A stretch of 64,000 bases of DNA from JAMXLJ01 sp036558745 (GTDB taxonomy: Bacteria > Actinomycetota > Acidimicrobiia > IMCC26256 > JAMXLJ01). The notes beneath the pieces were generated by a model that saw only the letters and a list, made by a program, of their open reading frames with translations, made no database searches and was not told the DNA's origin. The position numbers and the translations under genes were made by a program. Position 1 is the stretch's first letter; each line of letters begins with the position of its first letter. The stretch covers positions 1 through 64,000 of the forward strand of contig DATBEZ010000033.1 in the NCBI GenBank assembly GCA_036558745.1, in the 5' to 3' direction. Below, in pieces: positions 23,678 to 31,796 of this stretch.

Positions 23678-25093
23678 ATGGCGATCGCGTCGATCAACCC
23701 GGCGACGGGGCAGACCATCAAGACCTTCGACCCGCTCTCCGACGGCGAGATCGAGGATCGTCTCGCGCTCGCGGCGTCGACCTTCGCGTCGTACCGGCTC
23801 ACCTCGTTCGGGCAACGGGCCGCGTGGATGAACGCCGCGGCCGGCATCCTCGACGCCGGGTGCGAGGACGTCGCCCGCACGATGACGAGCGAGATGGGCA
23901 AGACCATCGGCGCCGCTCGCGCCGAGGTGCAGAAGTGCGCGAAGGCCTGCCGTTACTACGCGCAGCACGCGGCCGAGTTCCTGGCCGACGAGCCTGCCGA
24001 CGCCGGCGCGGTCGGCGCGCGACGCGCGTACGCGTGCTACCAGCCGATCGGTCCCGTGCTCGCGGTCATGCCCTGGAACTTTCCGCTGTGGCAGGCGATG
24101 CGCTTCGCGGCACCCGCGCTCATGGCCGGGAACGTCGGCCTGCTGAAGCATGCGTCCAACGTCCCCCAGACCGCGCTGTTCATGGAGGAGCTGTTCCACC
24201 GGGCGGGGTTCCCGGAGGGCGCGTTCCAGACCCTGCTCGTCACGTCGGGCCAGGTCGAGAAGGTGCTGCGCGACGGACGCGTGCGCGCCGCGACACTGAC
24301 CGGGAGCGAGCCCGCCGGACGCTCGGTCGCGCAGGTCGCGGGCAGCGAGGTGAAGAAGACGGTCCTCGAGCTGGGCGGGAGCGACGCGTACGTCGTGATG
24401 CCCTCGGCCGACGTCGAACGGGCCGCGGAGGTCGGCGTGACCGCGCGGGCGCAGAACAACGGGCAGAGCTGCATCGCGGCGAAGCGCTTCATCGTGCACG
24501 ATGAGGTCTTCGACACGTTCCAGCGCGCATTCGTCGACCGCATGGCCGCGCTTCGGGTGGGCGACCCGATGGACGACGCGACCGAGGTGGGTCCGTTGGC
24601 GACCGAGCAGGGTCGCGACGACGTCGAGGCGCTCGTCGACGACGCGACGGGGAAGGGCGCGACGGTGCTGTGCGGCGGCCGGCGCGTCGACGGGCCGGGC
24701 TGGTTCTACCCGCCGACGGTGATCACCGGCATCACGCCGGAGATGCGTATGTACCGCGAGGAGGTGTTCGGGCCCGTCGCGCAGCTCTCCCGCGTGCACG
24801 ACCTCGACGAGGCGATCGCGCTCGCGAACGCGACCGACTTCGGGCTGGGCTCCAACGCGTGGACCAACGACCCGGGGGAGCAGGAGCGGTTCGTGCGCGA
24901 CCTCGAGGCCGGGATGGTCTTCGTCAACGGCATGACCACGTCGTATCCCGAGCTCCCCTTCGGCGGGGTGAAGCACTCGGGGTACGGCCGGGAGCTCTCC
25001 GCGCACGGCATCCGAGAGTTCTGCAACATCAAGTCGGTCTGGGTCGGCGAGCCCGGCGGCCAGACCACCAGCCCCGGCACCCACGCCGAGTAA
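23678..25093 (+). CDS. gabD: NAD(P)-dependent succinate-semialdehyde dehydrogenase
   Basis: This 471-residue aldehyde dehydrogenase shows PWNFPLWQAMR at the cofactor site, LELGGSDAYVV with the general-base Glu, and NNGQSCIAAKR with the catalytic Cys. Overall it resembles the GabD1 type of mycobacteria, which oxidises succinic semialdehyde to succinate in the GABA shunt. Other semialdehydes cannot be excluded. ATG 23678 follows GGAGG. A perfect 19-bp palindrome lies 14 bp after the stop. Confidence 0.88.
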   Translation: MAIASINPATGQTIKTFDPLSDGEIEDRLALAASTFASYRLTSFGQRAAWMNAAAGILDAGCEDVARTMTSEMGKTIGAARAEVQKCAKACRYYAQHAAEFLADEPADAGAVGARRAYACYQPIGPVLAVMPWNFPLWQAMRFAAPALMAGNVGLLKHASNVPQTALFMEELFHRAGFPEGAFQTLLVTSGQVEKVLRDGRVRAATLTGSEPAGRSVAQVAGSEVKKTVLELGGSDAYVVMPSADVERAAEVGVTARAQNNGQSCIAAKRFIVHDEVFDTFQRAFVDRMAALRVGDPMDDATEVGPLATEQGRDDVEALVDDATGKGATVLCGGRRVDGPGWFYPPTVITGITPEMRMYREEVFGPVAQLSRVHDLDEAIALANATDFGLGSNAWTNDPGEQERFVRDLEAGMVFVNGMTTSYPELPFGGVKHSGYGRELSAHGIREFCNIKSVWVGEPGGQTTSPGTHAE

Positions 25094-25107
25094 CCCTCTC
25101 GCGCGCA

Positions 25108-25150
25108 GTTGGGACGATTTCCTGCTGCATGAGCAGGAAATCGTCCCAAC
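25108..25150. repeat. palindromic repeat family B, copy 1
   Basis: Perfect 19-nt arms (25108-25126 and 25132-25150) flank the 5-nt loop GCATG. The outer core GTTGGGAC/GTCCCAAC recurs at 29910-29953. It lies between convergent genes (gabD and the ABC permease), which fits a bidirectional terminator. Confidence 0.85.
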
Positions 25151-25176
25151 CGATGCCGGGGGAGGGCCGGGGGCCG

Positions 25177-27699
25177 TTACGGGGCCGCGATGGCGTCGAG
25201 GACGGGAAGCTTTGCGGCGCGACGGGCAGGTCGCAGCGCGGCGAGCACACCGGCGAGCGCGCCGATGACCGCGATGACGACCAGCGGCACGACGGGCAGC
25301 GCGAACGTCCCGCCGCCCGACACGGTGGCGAACACCCAGCCGAGGAAGCCGCCCAGCGCGAGCCCGAGCGCGGTGCCGAACGTCGACACGATCACCGCCT
25401 CGCTGCGCAGCACCGCGCGCACCTGCTTGCGGGTCTGACCGACCGCGCGGAGCAGGCCGAGCTCGCGGCGCCGCTCGTAGACCGAGAGCGACAGCGTGTT
25501 GGCGATCCCGAGCAGCGCGATGAGCACCGCGAGGGCGAGCATCACGTACACGATGCCGAGCAACGTGTCGAGACCGCTGCTCGAGGTGCTCGCGTACTGC
25601 GCGGGATCCTCGACACTGCCGCCGTCGCGCGTCGCCAGCGGCGTGATCGCGGCGCGGAGCCGGCCGGTCGACACACCGGCGCGGGCATCGACGAGCACGA
25701 GGCTGTCGGTCGGTTGCACCGCGTGCGCCGACCACAAGGAGGTCGGGAGGACCACGTCGCTCAAGAGGTCGGCCTTGTCGTAGACCGCCCGGACCGTCGT
25801 GGCCTCGGTCGCGCCACCGGCGAAGGTGATGTCAACAGGCGAGCCGACGCGCCATCCGTGGTCGGACGCCTCCGACTTCGACACCGCGATGCCATTCGGA
25901 GGCATGCCGTCGAACGACCCCGCCACCGTGTCGAACTGCATGACGTGGGGGAGCTGCGCGAGATCGGTGGCCATCACCATCGTGTCCCGGCCGGCGAGAC
26001 GCACCGGCCCGCCACCGAGCCCGACCGCCCGCGCGACCGTCGGCAGCCGCTCGAGGTCGTCCACGAGGCTCGGGCTGAGCCGCCCGCCGCCGAACGACGG
26101 CGTCGACACCACGAGGTCGGAGCGCACGCCCGTCTGGACCTGGTCGTTGAGCGTGGCCTTGAGCGACGCGGTGAACAGTGTGAACAGCGACACGACCGCA
26201 ACGCCGACGATCAGCGCGGTCGCGGTGGCCGCGGTCCGGCGCGGGTTCCGCCGCGCGTTCTGGCCCGCGAGCCCGGCGCTGACGCGCGCGACGCGCGCCA
26301 GCGGTGCCGCCAGCACCCGCGCACCCGGCACGACCAGTGCCGGCGCGAGCATGAGCACGCCGATGACCAGCGCGAGGGCGCCGAGACCGGCCAGCGCCAC
26401 CGTCCCGGCGGCCGCGCCCGCGATCGTCGCCGCCACGCCGACCGCGCCGACCGCGGCACCGGCCGCGACGCGGCGCCGCGGGACGTCGCGCGGCTCGCTG
26501 CCCGACTCCCGAAGTGCCTCGATCGGCGCGACCGCCGACGCGCGCCGGGCCGGCAGCTGCGACGCGACGACGGTCGCGAGCACGCCGACGCCGCCCGCGA
26601 TCAGCAGCGACGTCGGGCGGACGGTGAGCCCGCCGGCCGGCAGCGCGAAGCCGAACGCATCGAACATCCCCTTGAGCAGGCCCGCGACGGCGAGTCCGGC
26701 GCCGAGACCGACCGCCGACGCGGCGACCCCGATGAGCGCGGCCTCGAGCGACACCGACGCGCGAATCTGCCGCCGGGAGGCACCGACCGCTCGCAGCAGC
26801 GCGAGCTCGCGGGTCCGCTGCGCGACCGTGATCGAGAAGGTGTTGTTGATGCTCAGCGTCGCGACGACGAGCGCGATGCCGGCGAACACCACCAGGAAGG
26901 CCCGGAGCAGGTCGAGGAAACCGCTCGACACGCTGTCGATGCGCTCCTGGGCCAGCTGGTGACCCGTGATCGCCTGCACGCCGCTCGGCAGCACCGCCCG
27001 GATGCGATCGCGCAACACGTTCGCGGACACGCCGGGACGGGCCGCGACGACGATCGAGCTCACCACGCCCGGCCGGCCGGTCACGTTCACCTGCGCGCCG
27101 TGGAGCGTGAACGCCGCGAACGTCGCCTGACCGAACCCGTCCGCGTTCCCGAACGTGGCGATCCCCACGACGTGCACGCGCACGGGCTGCGGGGTCTGCA
27201 GCGCGGTGACGTCGCCGACGTGCAGGTCGCCCTTCGTGGCCGCGCCGCGGTTGATCACGACCTCGTTGTCGGCCGCGGGCGCGCGACCCTCGACGAGCCG
27301 GTAGGGGTTCAGGCTCGGGACCGTGATCCAGCTGCCGGCTTGGCGTGGGGGACCGTTGCCGCCGATCGCGTCGCCGTTGCGCCCGAGGAGCGACCCGTAG
27401 CCGGTGATCTGCCCCTGCGCGGCGGCGACACCGGGCACCGCGGCCACGCGCGCGACGAGCGACTCGTCCACGAGACCTCGGTCGGCGTCGATGGCTTCAC
27501 GCTGGACGCCGGTCGCGTTGCGCACGACGACGCTGGTACCGGCCGACGTCTCCGTGAACAGGCGGTCGAAGTTCGTCTTCAACGTGTCGCCGAGCACGAG
27601 CGTGCCCATGAGGAACGCGACGCCCAGCGTCACCGCGACGCAGATGCTGACGACGCGACGCCGGCGGTGCCAGATCGACTGCAGGCTCATCCTCACCAT
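25177..27699 (-). CDS. ABC transporter permease, FtsX/MacB type, duplicated
   Basis: This 840-residue membrane protein is built from two FtsX-like halves. Each has a large extracytoplasmic loop and a three-helix bundle, plus an N-terminal helix (about 16-36). The FtsX patterns NTFSITVAQRTRELALLRAVG (first half) and NTLSLSVYERRRELGLLRAVG (second half) are both clear. Such proteins act as mechanotransmission or lipoprotein/peptide-export systems rather than channels. It starts 1 bp after the ATPase stop and works with that ATPase. Confidence 0.92.
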   Translation of the reverse strand: MVRMSLQSIWHRRRRVVSICVAVTLGVAFLMGTLVLGDTLKTNFDRLFTETSAGTSVVVRNATGVQREAIDADRGLVDESLVARVAAVPGVAAAQGQITGYGSLLGRNGDAIGGNGPPRQAGSWITVPSLNPYRLVEGRAPAADNEVVINRGAATKGDLHVGDVTALQTPQPVRVHVVGIATFGNADGFGQATFAAFTLHGAQVNVTGRPGVVSSIVVAARPGVSANVLRDRIRAVLPSGVQAITGHQLAQERIDSVSSGFLDLLRAFLVVFAGIALVVATLSINNTFSITVAQRTRELALLRAVGASRRQIRASVSLEAALIGVAASAVGLGAGLAVAGLLKGMFDAFGFALPAGGLTVRPTSLLIAGGVGVLATVVASQLPARRASAVAPIEALRESGSEPRDVPRRRVAAGAAVGAVGVAATIAGAAAGTVALAGLGALALVIGVLMLAPALVVPGARVLAAPLARVARVSAGLAGQNARRNPRRTAATATALIVGVAVVSLFTLFTASLKATLNDQVQTGVRSDLVVSTPSFGGGRLSPSLVDDLERLPTVARAVGLGGGPVRLAGRDTMVMATDLAQLPHVMQFDTVAGSFDGMPPNGIAVSKSEASDHGWRVGSPVDITFAGGATEATTVRAVYDKADLLSDVVLPTSLWSAHAVQPTDSLVLVDARAGVSTGRLRAAITPLATRDGGSVEDPAQYASTSSSGLDTLLGIVYVMLALAVLIALLGIANTLSLSVYERRRELGLLRAVGQTRKQVRAVLRSEAVIVSTFGTALGLALGGFLGWVFATVSGGGTFALPVVPLVVIAVIGALAGVLAALRPARRAAKLPVLDAIAAP

Positions 27700-27700
27700 G

Positions 27701-28462
27701 TCAGGCTCCCAACTCCGTCGCGCGGTCGAACCCGCGCATGCGGTCGAGCACGCGCGCCGCGGTCGGCTCCGTCATGCGGTCGACGACGCGACCGTCGGCG
27801 AGGAACACGACCGCATCCGCGTACGACGCCGCGACGGGGTCGTGGGTCACCATCGCGACGGTCTGGTCGAAGCGGTCCACCGCCCTCCGCAGGAAGCCGA
27901 GGATCTCGGCACCCGAACGCGAGTCGAGGTTGCCGGTGGGCTCGTCGGCGAAGACGATCTCCGGGCGGGTGACGAGCGCGCGTGCGACCGCGACGCGCTG
28001 CTGCTGGCCGCCCGAGAGCTCCGCCGGGCGGTGGTCGAGCCGGTCGCGGAGGTCGACGGTGTCGACCACCTCGTCGAGCCACGCGGGATCGGGACGCCGT
28101 CCGCCGAGCGTGAACGGCAGCACGACGTTCTCGAGCGCCGTCATCGTCGGCACGAGGTTGTAGGCCTGGAACACGAACCCGACCCGCTCGCGGCGCAGCA
28201 CCGTGAGCTCCCGGTCGGACAGCGTCGCGAGGTCCTGCTCGTCGATGAGGACGCGGCCCGACGTGACCACGTCGAGCCCGGCCATGCAGTGCAGCAGTGT
28301 CGACTTGCCCGAACCCGACGGCCCCATGATCGCGGTGAGACGCCCCGACGGGATCTCGAGGGTGACGTCGTCGAGGGCGCGCACGCCCGCGTCGCCCGTC
28401 CCGTAGACCTTCGTCGCGTGCTCGGCGCGCGCCGCGGGCGCGGCCACGAGTGTCGTCGTCAT
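27701..28462 (-). CDS. ABC transporter ATP-binding protein, MacB/LolD type
   Basis: This 253-residue protein has Walker A GPSGSGKST, the signature LSGGQQQRVAVARAL, Walker B EIVFADEPTGNLD, and the switch His in MVTHDP. The sequence from FVFQAYNLVPTMTALENV is typical of the MacB/LolD group. ATG 28462 follows GGAGG at good spacing. It is co-transcribed with the FtsX-type permease and divergent from the histidine kinase, which may regulate it. Confidence 0.92.
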   Translation of the reverse strand: MTTTLVAAPAARAEHATKVYGTGDAGVRALDDVTLEIPSGRLTAIMGPSGSGKSTLLHCMAGLDVVTSGRVLIDEQDLATLSDRELTVLRRERVGFVFQAYNLVPTMTALENVVLPFTLGGRRPDPAWLDEVVDTVDLRDRLDHRPAELSGGQQQRVAVARALVTRPEIVFADEPTGNLDSRSGAEILGFLRRAVDRFDQTVAMVTHDPVAASYADAVVFLADGRVVDRMTEPTAARVLDRMRGFDRATELGA

Positions 28463-28664
28463 CGGTGAACCTCCAGGCCGAAGCATCGGTCGAGAACCAT
28501 CGGGTTCATGCTGACGGGAACGCCTCGCGACGTCGTCGCCCTGCGGACGGCATTCGCGCGTACGACGGCGGGCGTAGTCGGCCGTCACGCCGCCACACCC
28601 GCTACCACCCGCGGCGTACCTCCGGACCCTCCCACCGGCGGACGCCGCGCGGCCGGCGGTTCCG

Positions 28665-28670
28665 TACGCT
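28665..28670 (+). promoter_or_regulatory. TACGCT -10 hexamer of the kinase gene
   Basis: TACGCT ends 6 nt before the ATG at 28677, which predicts a leaderless mRNA. Confidence 0.55.
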
Positions 28671-28676
28671 GGGACG

Positions 28677-29843
28677 ATGACCTCGCCGGCCTCGTCCGAC
28701 GCGCTCCTCGGCTCGGGGTGGTCGCGTCGCACGGTCATCGCCGTCGAAGCGGCGCTCATCATGCTCGCCCTGGCGATCGAGCTCGGCGGGACCGCGGGCG
28801 CCGCGCAGCACCAGGGCCGCGGCGACCTGGGCGCGGCGGGGATCGCGTGGCTCGTCGCCGGCATCGCCGCGATGCCGTGGCGCCGGCGGTTCCCGGCATC
28901 CGCCCTCACGGTCGCGTTCGTGACCACGCTGCTCTACTGGTCGCTCGGATACCCGCGCGGTCCCGTCTTCGTCGCCCTGATCGTCACCTTCGGGTACGCG
29001 GTGCTGATCGGGCGACGGCTTCTCGCGATCACCTCGATCGTGCTCGGCTTCCTCCTGTTCCCGTGGCTGGGCTGGCTGCTCGGTCGCGAGAAGATCCCGG
29101 GTCCGGGCGCGTTCATCGGTCTGGCCGCGTGGCTCATCGTGCTGGTCAGCGTCATGGAGGTGATCCGGAGCCGGCGTGAGCGGGCCCGGGAGACGGAGCG
29201 CACGCGCGCGGAGGCGCTCGCACGGGCCGCGGCCGACGAGCGGGTGCGCATCGCGCAGGAGCTGCACGACGTGGTCGCGCACACGATGTCGGTCATCAAC
29301 GTGCAGGCCGGCGTCGCGCTGCACCTCATGGACGACGATCCCAACCAGGCGCGCGACGCGCTCGCGACCATCAAGGACGTCAGCAAGGACGGTCTGGTGG
29401 AGCTGCGCTCGATCCTCGGCGCGCTGCGCGCGGTCGACGAGGGCGCCCCACGCTCGCCGACGCCCACGCTGCGCCGACTGCCCGATCTCGTGGCGCGCGC
29501 CGAGGCGACGGGCGTCGACGTGCAGGTCGAGATCGACGGCGACGTCGACACGCTGCCGGTGAACGTCGACGTGGCTGCGTACCGCATCATCCAGGAGTCG
29601 CTCACCAACGTCGCCCGCCACTCCGACCGACCCGAGGCGGTGGTGCGCATCCACCGCGACGGCGACGCGCTGGGCGTCGAGGTCGTCGACGCGGGCTCGC
29701 GCGCCACGGTGGCGCCCGGGGGCAGCGGGATCGCGGGCATGCGCGAACGGGCGGCCTCCGTCGGTGGCCGCCTCGACGCGGGTCCCGAGAACGGCGGCGG
29801 GTTCGCGGTGCGGGCGCGACTCCCCGTCGCGACCGGCGACTGA
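28677..29843 (+). CDS. sensor histidine kinase, NarL/DesK type
   Basis: This 388-residue protein has an N-terminal part of about five transmembrane helices (20-160). A HisKA_3 domain follows with the phospho-acceptor in QELHDVVAHTMSVI, then an ATPase domain with the N-box IIQESLTNVARHS and the G-box GGSGIAGMRERA. It should phosphorylate a NarL-type response regulator. None lies next to it, so the partner is elsewhere. Its divergence from the FtsX-type ABC exporter suggests a sensing-export pair, as in antibiotic or envelope-stress modules (inference). Confidence 0.9.
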   Translation: MTSPASSDALLGSGWSRRTVIAVEAALIMLALAIELGGTAGAAQHQGRGDLGAAGIAWLVAGIAAMPWRRRFPASALTVAFVTTLLYWSLGYPRGPVFVALIVTFGYAVLIGRRLLAITSIVLGFLLFPWLGWLLGREKIPGPGAFIGLAAWLIVLVSVMEVIRSRRERARETERTRAEALARAAADERVRIAQELHDVVAHTMSVINVQAGVALHLMDDDPNQARDALATIKDVSKDGLVELRSILGALRAVDEGAPRSPTPTLRRLPDLVARAEATGVDVQVEIDGDVDTLPVNVDVAAYRIIQESLTNVARHSDRPEAVVRIHRDGDALGVEVVDAGSRATVAPGGSGIAGMRERAASVGGRLDAGPENGGGFAVRARLPVATGD

Positions 29844-29909
29844 CGCTTCGCGGATGGTCCGGCGAGCAGGGAGCCGCCCGTTACGCTCTCGGGCTGACCA
29901 TCCCGCCGC

Positions 29910-29953
29910 GTTGGGACACGTTCCGGCGTCAGAGCACCGGATCGTGTCCCAAC
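29910..29953. repeat. palindromic repeat family B, copy 2
   Basis: Seventeen-nt arms (29910-29926 and 29937-29953) pair with one mismatch around a 10-nt loop. The ends GTTGGGAC and GTCCCAAC match the copy at 25108-25150, while the inner stem differs. Here it lies between two plus-strand genes, so it may terminate the kinase transcript. Confidence 0.8.
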
Positions 29954-29959
29954 CCAGGC

Positions 29960-30382
29960 ATGACCGAAGCAACGACGAGAGCACGGGACATGAGCACCTC
30001 GGAGAGCAGCCGGGTCGGCTGGTTGCGCGGCGTGATCGTCGACGCGCGTGATCCGCAGCGGTTGAGCGAGTTCTGGCAGGCCGTCCTCGGTGTCGACGTC
30101 GCGGAGTCGATCCCGGGCTGGATCCAGCTCCGTCGCAGCGCGGGTGGCGCGCTGATGGCCTTCCAACCCGTGCCCGACGGTGACGTGGTCACCGGTGCGC
30201 GCCTGCGCGTGGACGTCGAGGTCTCCGAGCTGGACGCAGCGACGGCACGGATCGAGCAGCTGGGCGGCGCGCTGATCCGCGTCGTGCGGTTCCGGCCCGG
30301 TGAGGAGCACCGCGTCATGGCCGACCCCGAGGGCAACGAGTTCAACATCGTGCTGCCGTTCCCACCCGGCTTCGCCTCCTGA
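29960..30382 (+). CDS. VOC/glyoxalase-like domain protein
   Basis: This 140-residue protein has the vicinal-oxygen-chelate pattern. The opening is GVIVDARDPQRLSEFWQAVLG and the close is HRVMADPEGNEFNIVLP. This subgroup (glyoxalase-like domain, PF18029) has few assigned functions. The ATG at 29960 is next to the palindrome. ATG 29990 is an alternative start. The next gene follows after 2 bp. Confidence 0.75.
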   Translation: MTEATTRARDMSTSESSRVGWLRGVIVDARDPQRLSEFWQAVLGVDVAESIPGWIQLRRSAGGALMAFQPVPDGDVVTGARLRVDVEVSELDAATARIEQLGGALIRVVRFRPGEEHRVMADPEGNEFNIVLPFPPGFAS

Positions 30383-30384
30383 CC

Positions 30385-31371
30385 GTGCTCGTCGTCCCGC
30401 CGCCGGACCTGGTCGAGCCGCTCGTCGCGGCGATCGTCGGCGCAGTCGCCGTCGACGACGGCACGCTGACGGCTCTGCAGCGGGAGACGCTTCGCGCGCT
30501 CGTCCACCGGGTGTTTCGGAGCCACGTCGATCCCGGCTCGATCGCGCCGAGCTCGCCCGACGAGGCGGCGCGCGCCATCGCCGATCCGTCGCTGCGGCTC
30601 GAGGCCGTTCAGCTGATGGTCACCCTCGAGATGCTGTGCCATCCCTTGCCGCGAGGTCTGGCCCGCAACGTCGAGCACTACGCGAAGGCGTTCCAGGTCG
30701 ACGAGCCCATGGTCGAGGCGGCGCGGGGCCTGGCCCATCATCACATCGCGCTGATGTACGCCGACGTGCAGCGCAACAGCTGGTACACGGAGGACGCGAA
30801 GCGCAGGATCCTCCACGGCGCCCTCTACGAGCTGACCCGCTCCCGCATCGCGTACTTCGGACTCGCACCCGACGAGACGATCGCCCGGAAGTGGCGCGCG
30901 TTGCGCGACTGCCCGCCCGGGAGTTGGGGCCGCGGCGTCGCGGACTTCTACGAGTCGCACGGGTTCCCGTTCCCGGGCGAGCGCCACGGCATCAGCGAGA
31001 TCGGCGCCCAGCACGACTTCGTCCACGTGCTCTCGAGCTACGAGGCGACGCCCGAAGGCGAGATCGACGTCTTCGCGTTCATCGCTGCCGCCATGCCCGA
31101 CCCGCGGGGCTTCACCCTGCTCGTCATGACGCTGCTGTTGTTCCAGAACGCGGGCATCAGGCACGTCGCGGCGAAGAAGGTCGCCATCGCGCGCAGCGAC
31201 ACGCTCTCCGAGCCGGGCGCCGTGGGACGTTTCGCGCAGGCCATCCGTCGTGGCATCGCGTGCACGGTCGATCCGCTGGGCGGCCTCGACCACTTCGCGC
31301 TGGCCGACGAACCCCTCGACGGTCTTCGGGAGCGCTTCGGCATCCCCACGCTCGCGGCCGGGGCGTCGTGA
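30385..31371 (+). CDS. protein with the Coq4 metal motif
   Basis: This 328-residue, probably all-helical protein has an N-terminal half (about 25-130) of TerB-like helical character. The C-terminal half contains H210-D211-x2-H214-x11-E226. This matches exactly the HDxxHx(11)E metal motif that defines Coq4, the ubiquinone-biosynthesis protein that supports ring decarboxylation/hydroxylation. The surrounding WGRGVADFYESHGFPFPGE also fits the Coq4 style. Actinobacteria use menaquinone, so its substrate must be something else, perhaps another lipid or quinone-like compound. GTG start. It is coupled by GTGA to the next gene. Confidence 0.65.
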   Translation: MLVVPPPDLVEPLVAAIVGAVAVDDGTLTALQRETLRALVHRVFRSHVDPGSIAPSSPDEAARAIADPSLRLEAVQLMVTLEMLCHPLPRGLARNVEHYAKAFQVDEPMVEAARGLAHHHIALMYADVQRNSWYTEDAKRRILHGALYELTRSRIAYFGLAPDETIARKWRALRDCPPGSWGRGVADFYESHGFPFPGERHGISEIGAQHDFVHVLSSYEATPEGEIDVFAFIAAAMPDPRGFTLLVMTLLLFQNAGIRHVAAKKVAIARSDTLSEPGAVGRFAQAIRRGIACTVDPLGGLDHFALADEPLDGLRERFGIPTLAAGAS

Positions 31372-31796
31372 TCGACGGCGAGGACCAGGGTGCGCTCCGT
31401 GCGCGCGCGGTCGTGGAGCGTCTGCTCGCCGCCTACGACGCGGGTGATCTCGACGCCTACGCCGCGCTGCTGGCTCCCGACGTGGAGTCGGTGAACCACG
31501 GCCGCAACCTGTCGACGGTGGGACGCGACGCGGTCTGGCGGCACGCTGCGGACGTGTTCGCGCAATTCCCCGACCGGCGGTTCGTCGAGCGCCGGCGTTG
31601 GATCGTGAGCGACGACGCGCTCGCGGTGGAGCTGGTCTGGCAGGGGACCTGTGCCGCCGACATTCCCGGGTTCATGCGCGCGGGCGAGGTCCGACGTCTC
31701 GAGCAGTGCAGTGTGTTCACCTTCGAGCAGGGGCTGGTGGCAACGGTGCACGAGTACCCCGGTGCGGCCGTGACGACGCCAGCAACGCGCCGGTGA
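31368..31796 (+). CDS. SnoaL/NTF2-like protein
   Basis: This 142-residue NTF2-fold protein shows VERLLAAYDAGDLDAYAALLAPD at the start and GRDAVWRHAADVFAQFPD in the middle. Members of the fold include isomerases, cyclases and hydrolases. No certain catalytic set could be assigned. It overlaps the Coq4-motif gene by 4 bp, so it is probably its functional partner. The last 80 bp overlap the convergent MFS gene. Confidence 0.7.
   Translation: MIDGEDQGALRARAVVERLLAAYDAGDLDAYAALLAPDVESVNHGRNLSTVGRDAVWRHAADVFAQFPDRRFVERRRWIVSDDALAVELVWQGTCAADIPGFMRAGEVRRLEQCSVFTFEQGLVATVHEYPGAAVTTPATRR

Noticed and set aside
25108..25150. attachment site or integrase target
   Set aside because: A palindrome between convergent genes with no tRNA, integrase or flanking duplication; a terminator or REP-like element explains it better.
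24670..27972. 1100-residue open frame on the plus strand
   Set aside because: It is a shadow of gabD and the FtsX-type permease; the composition is Arg/Asp/His-rich and no motif is present.
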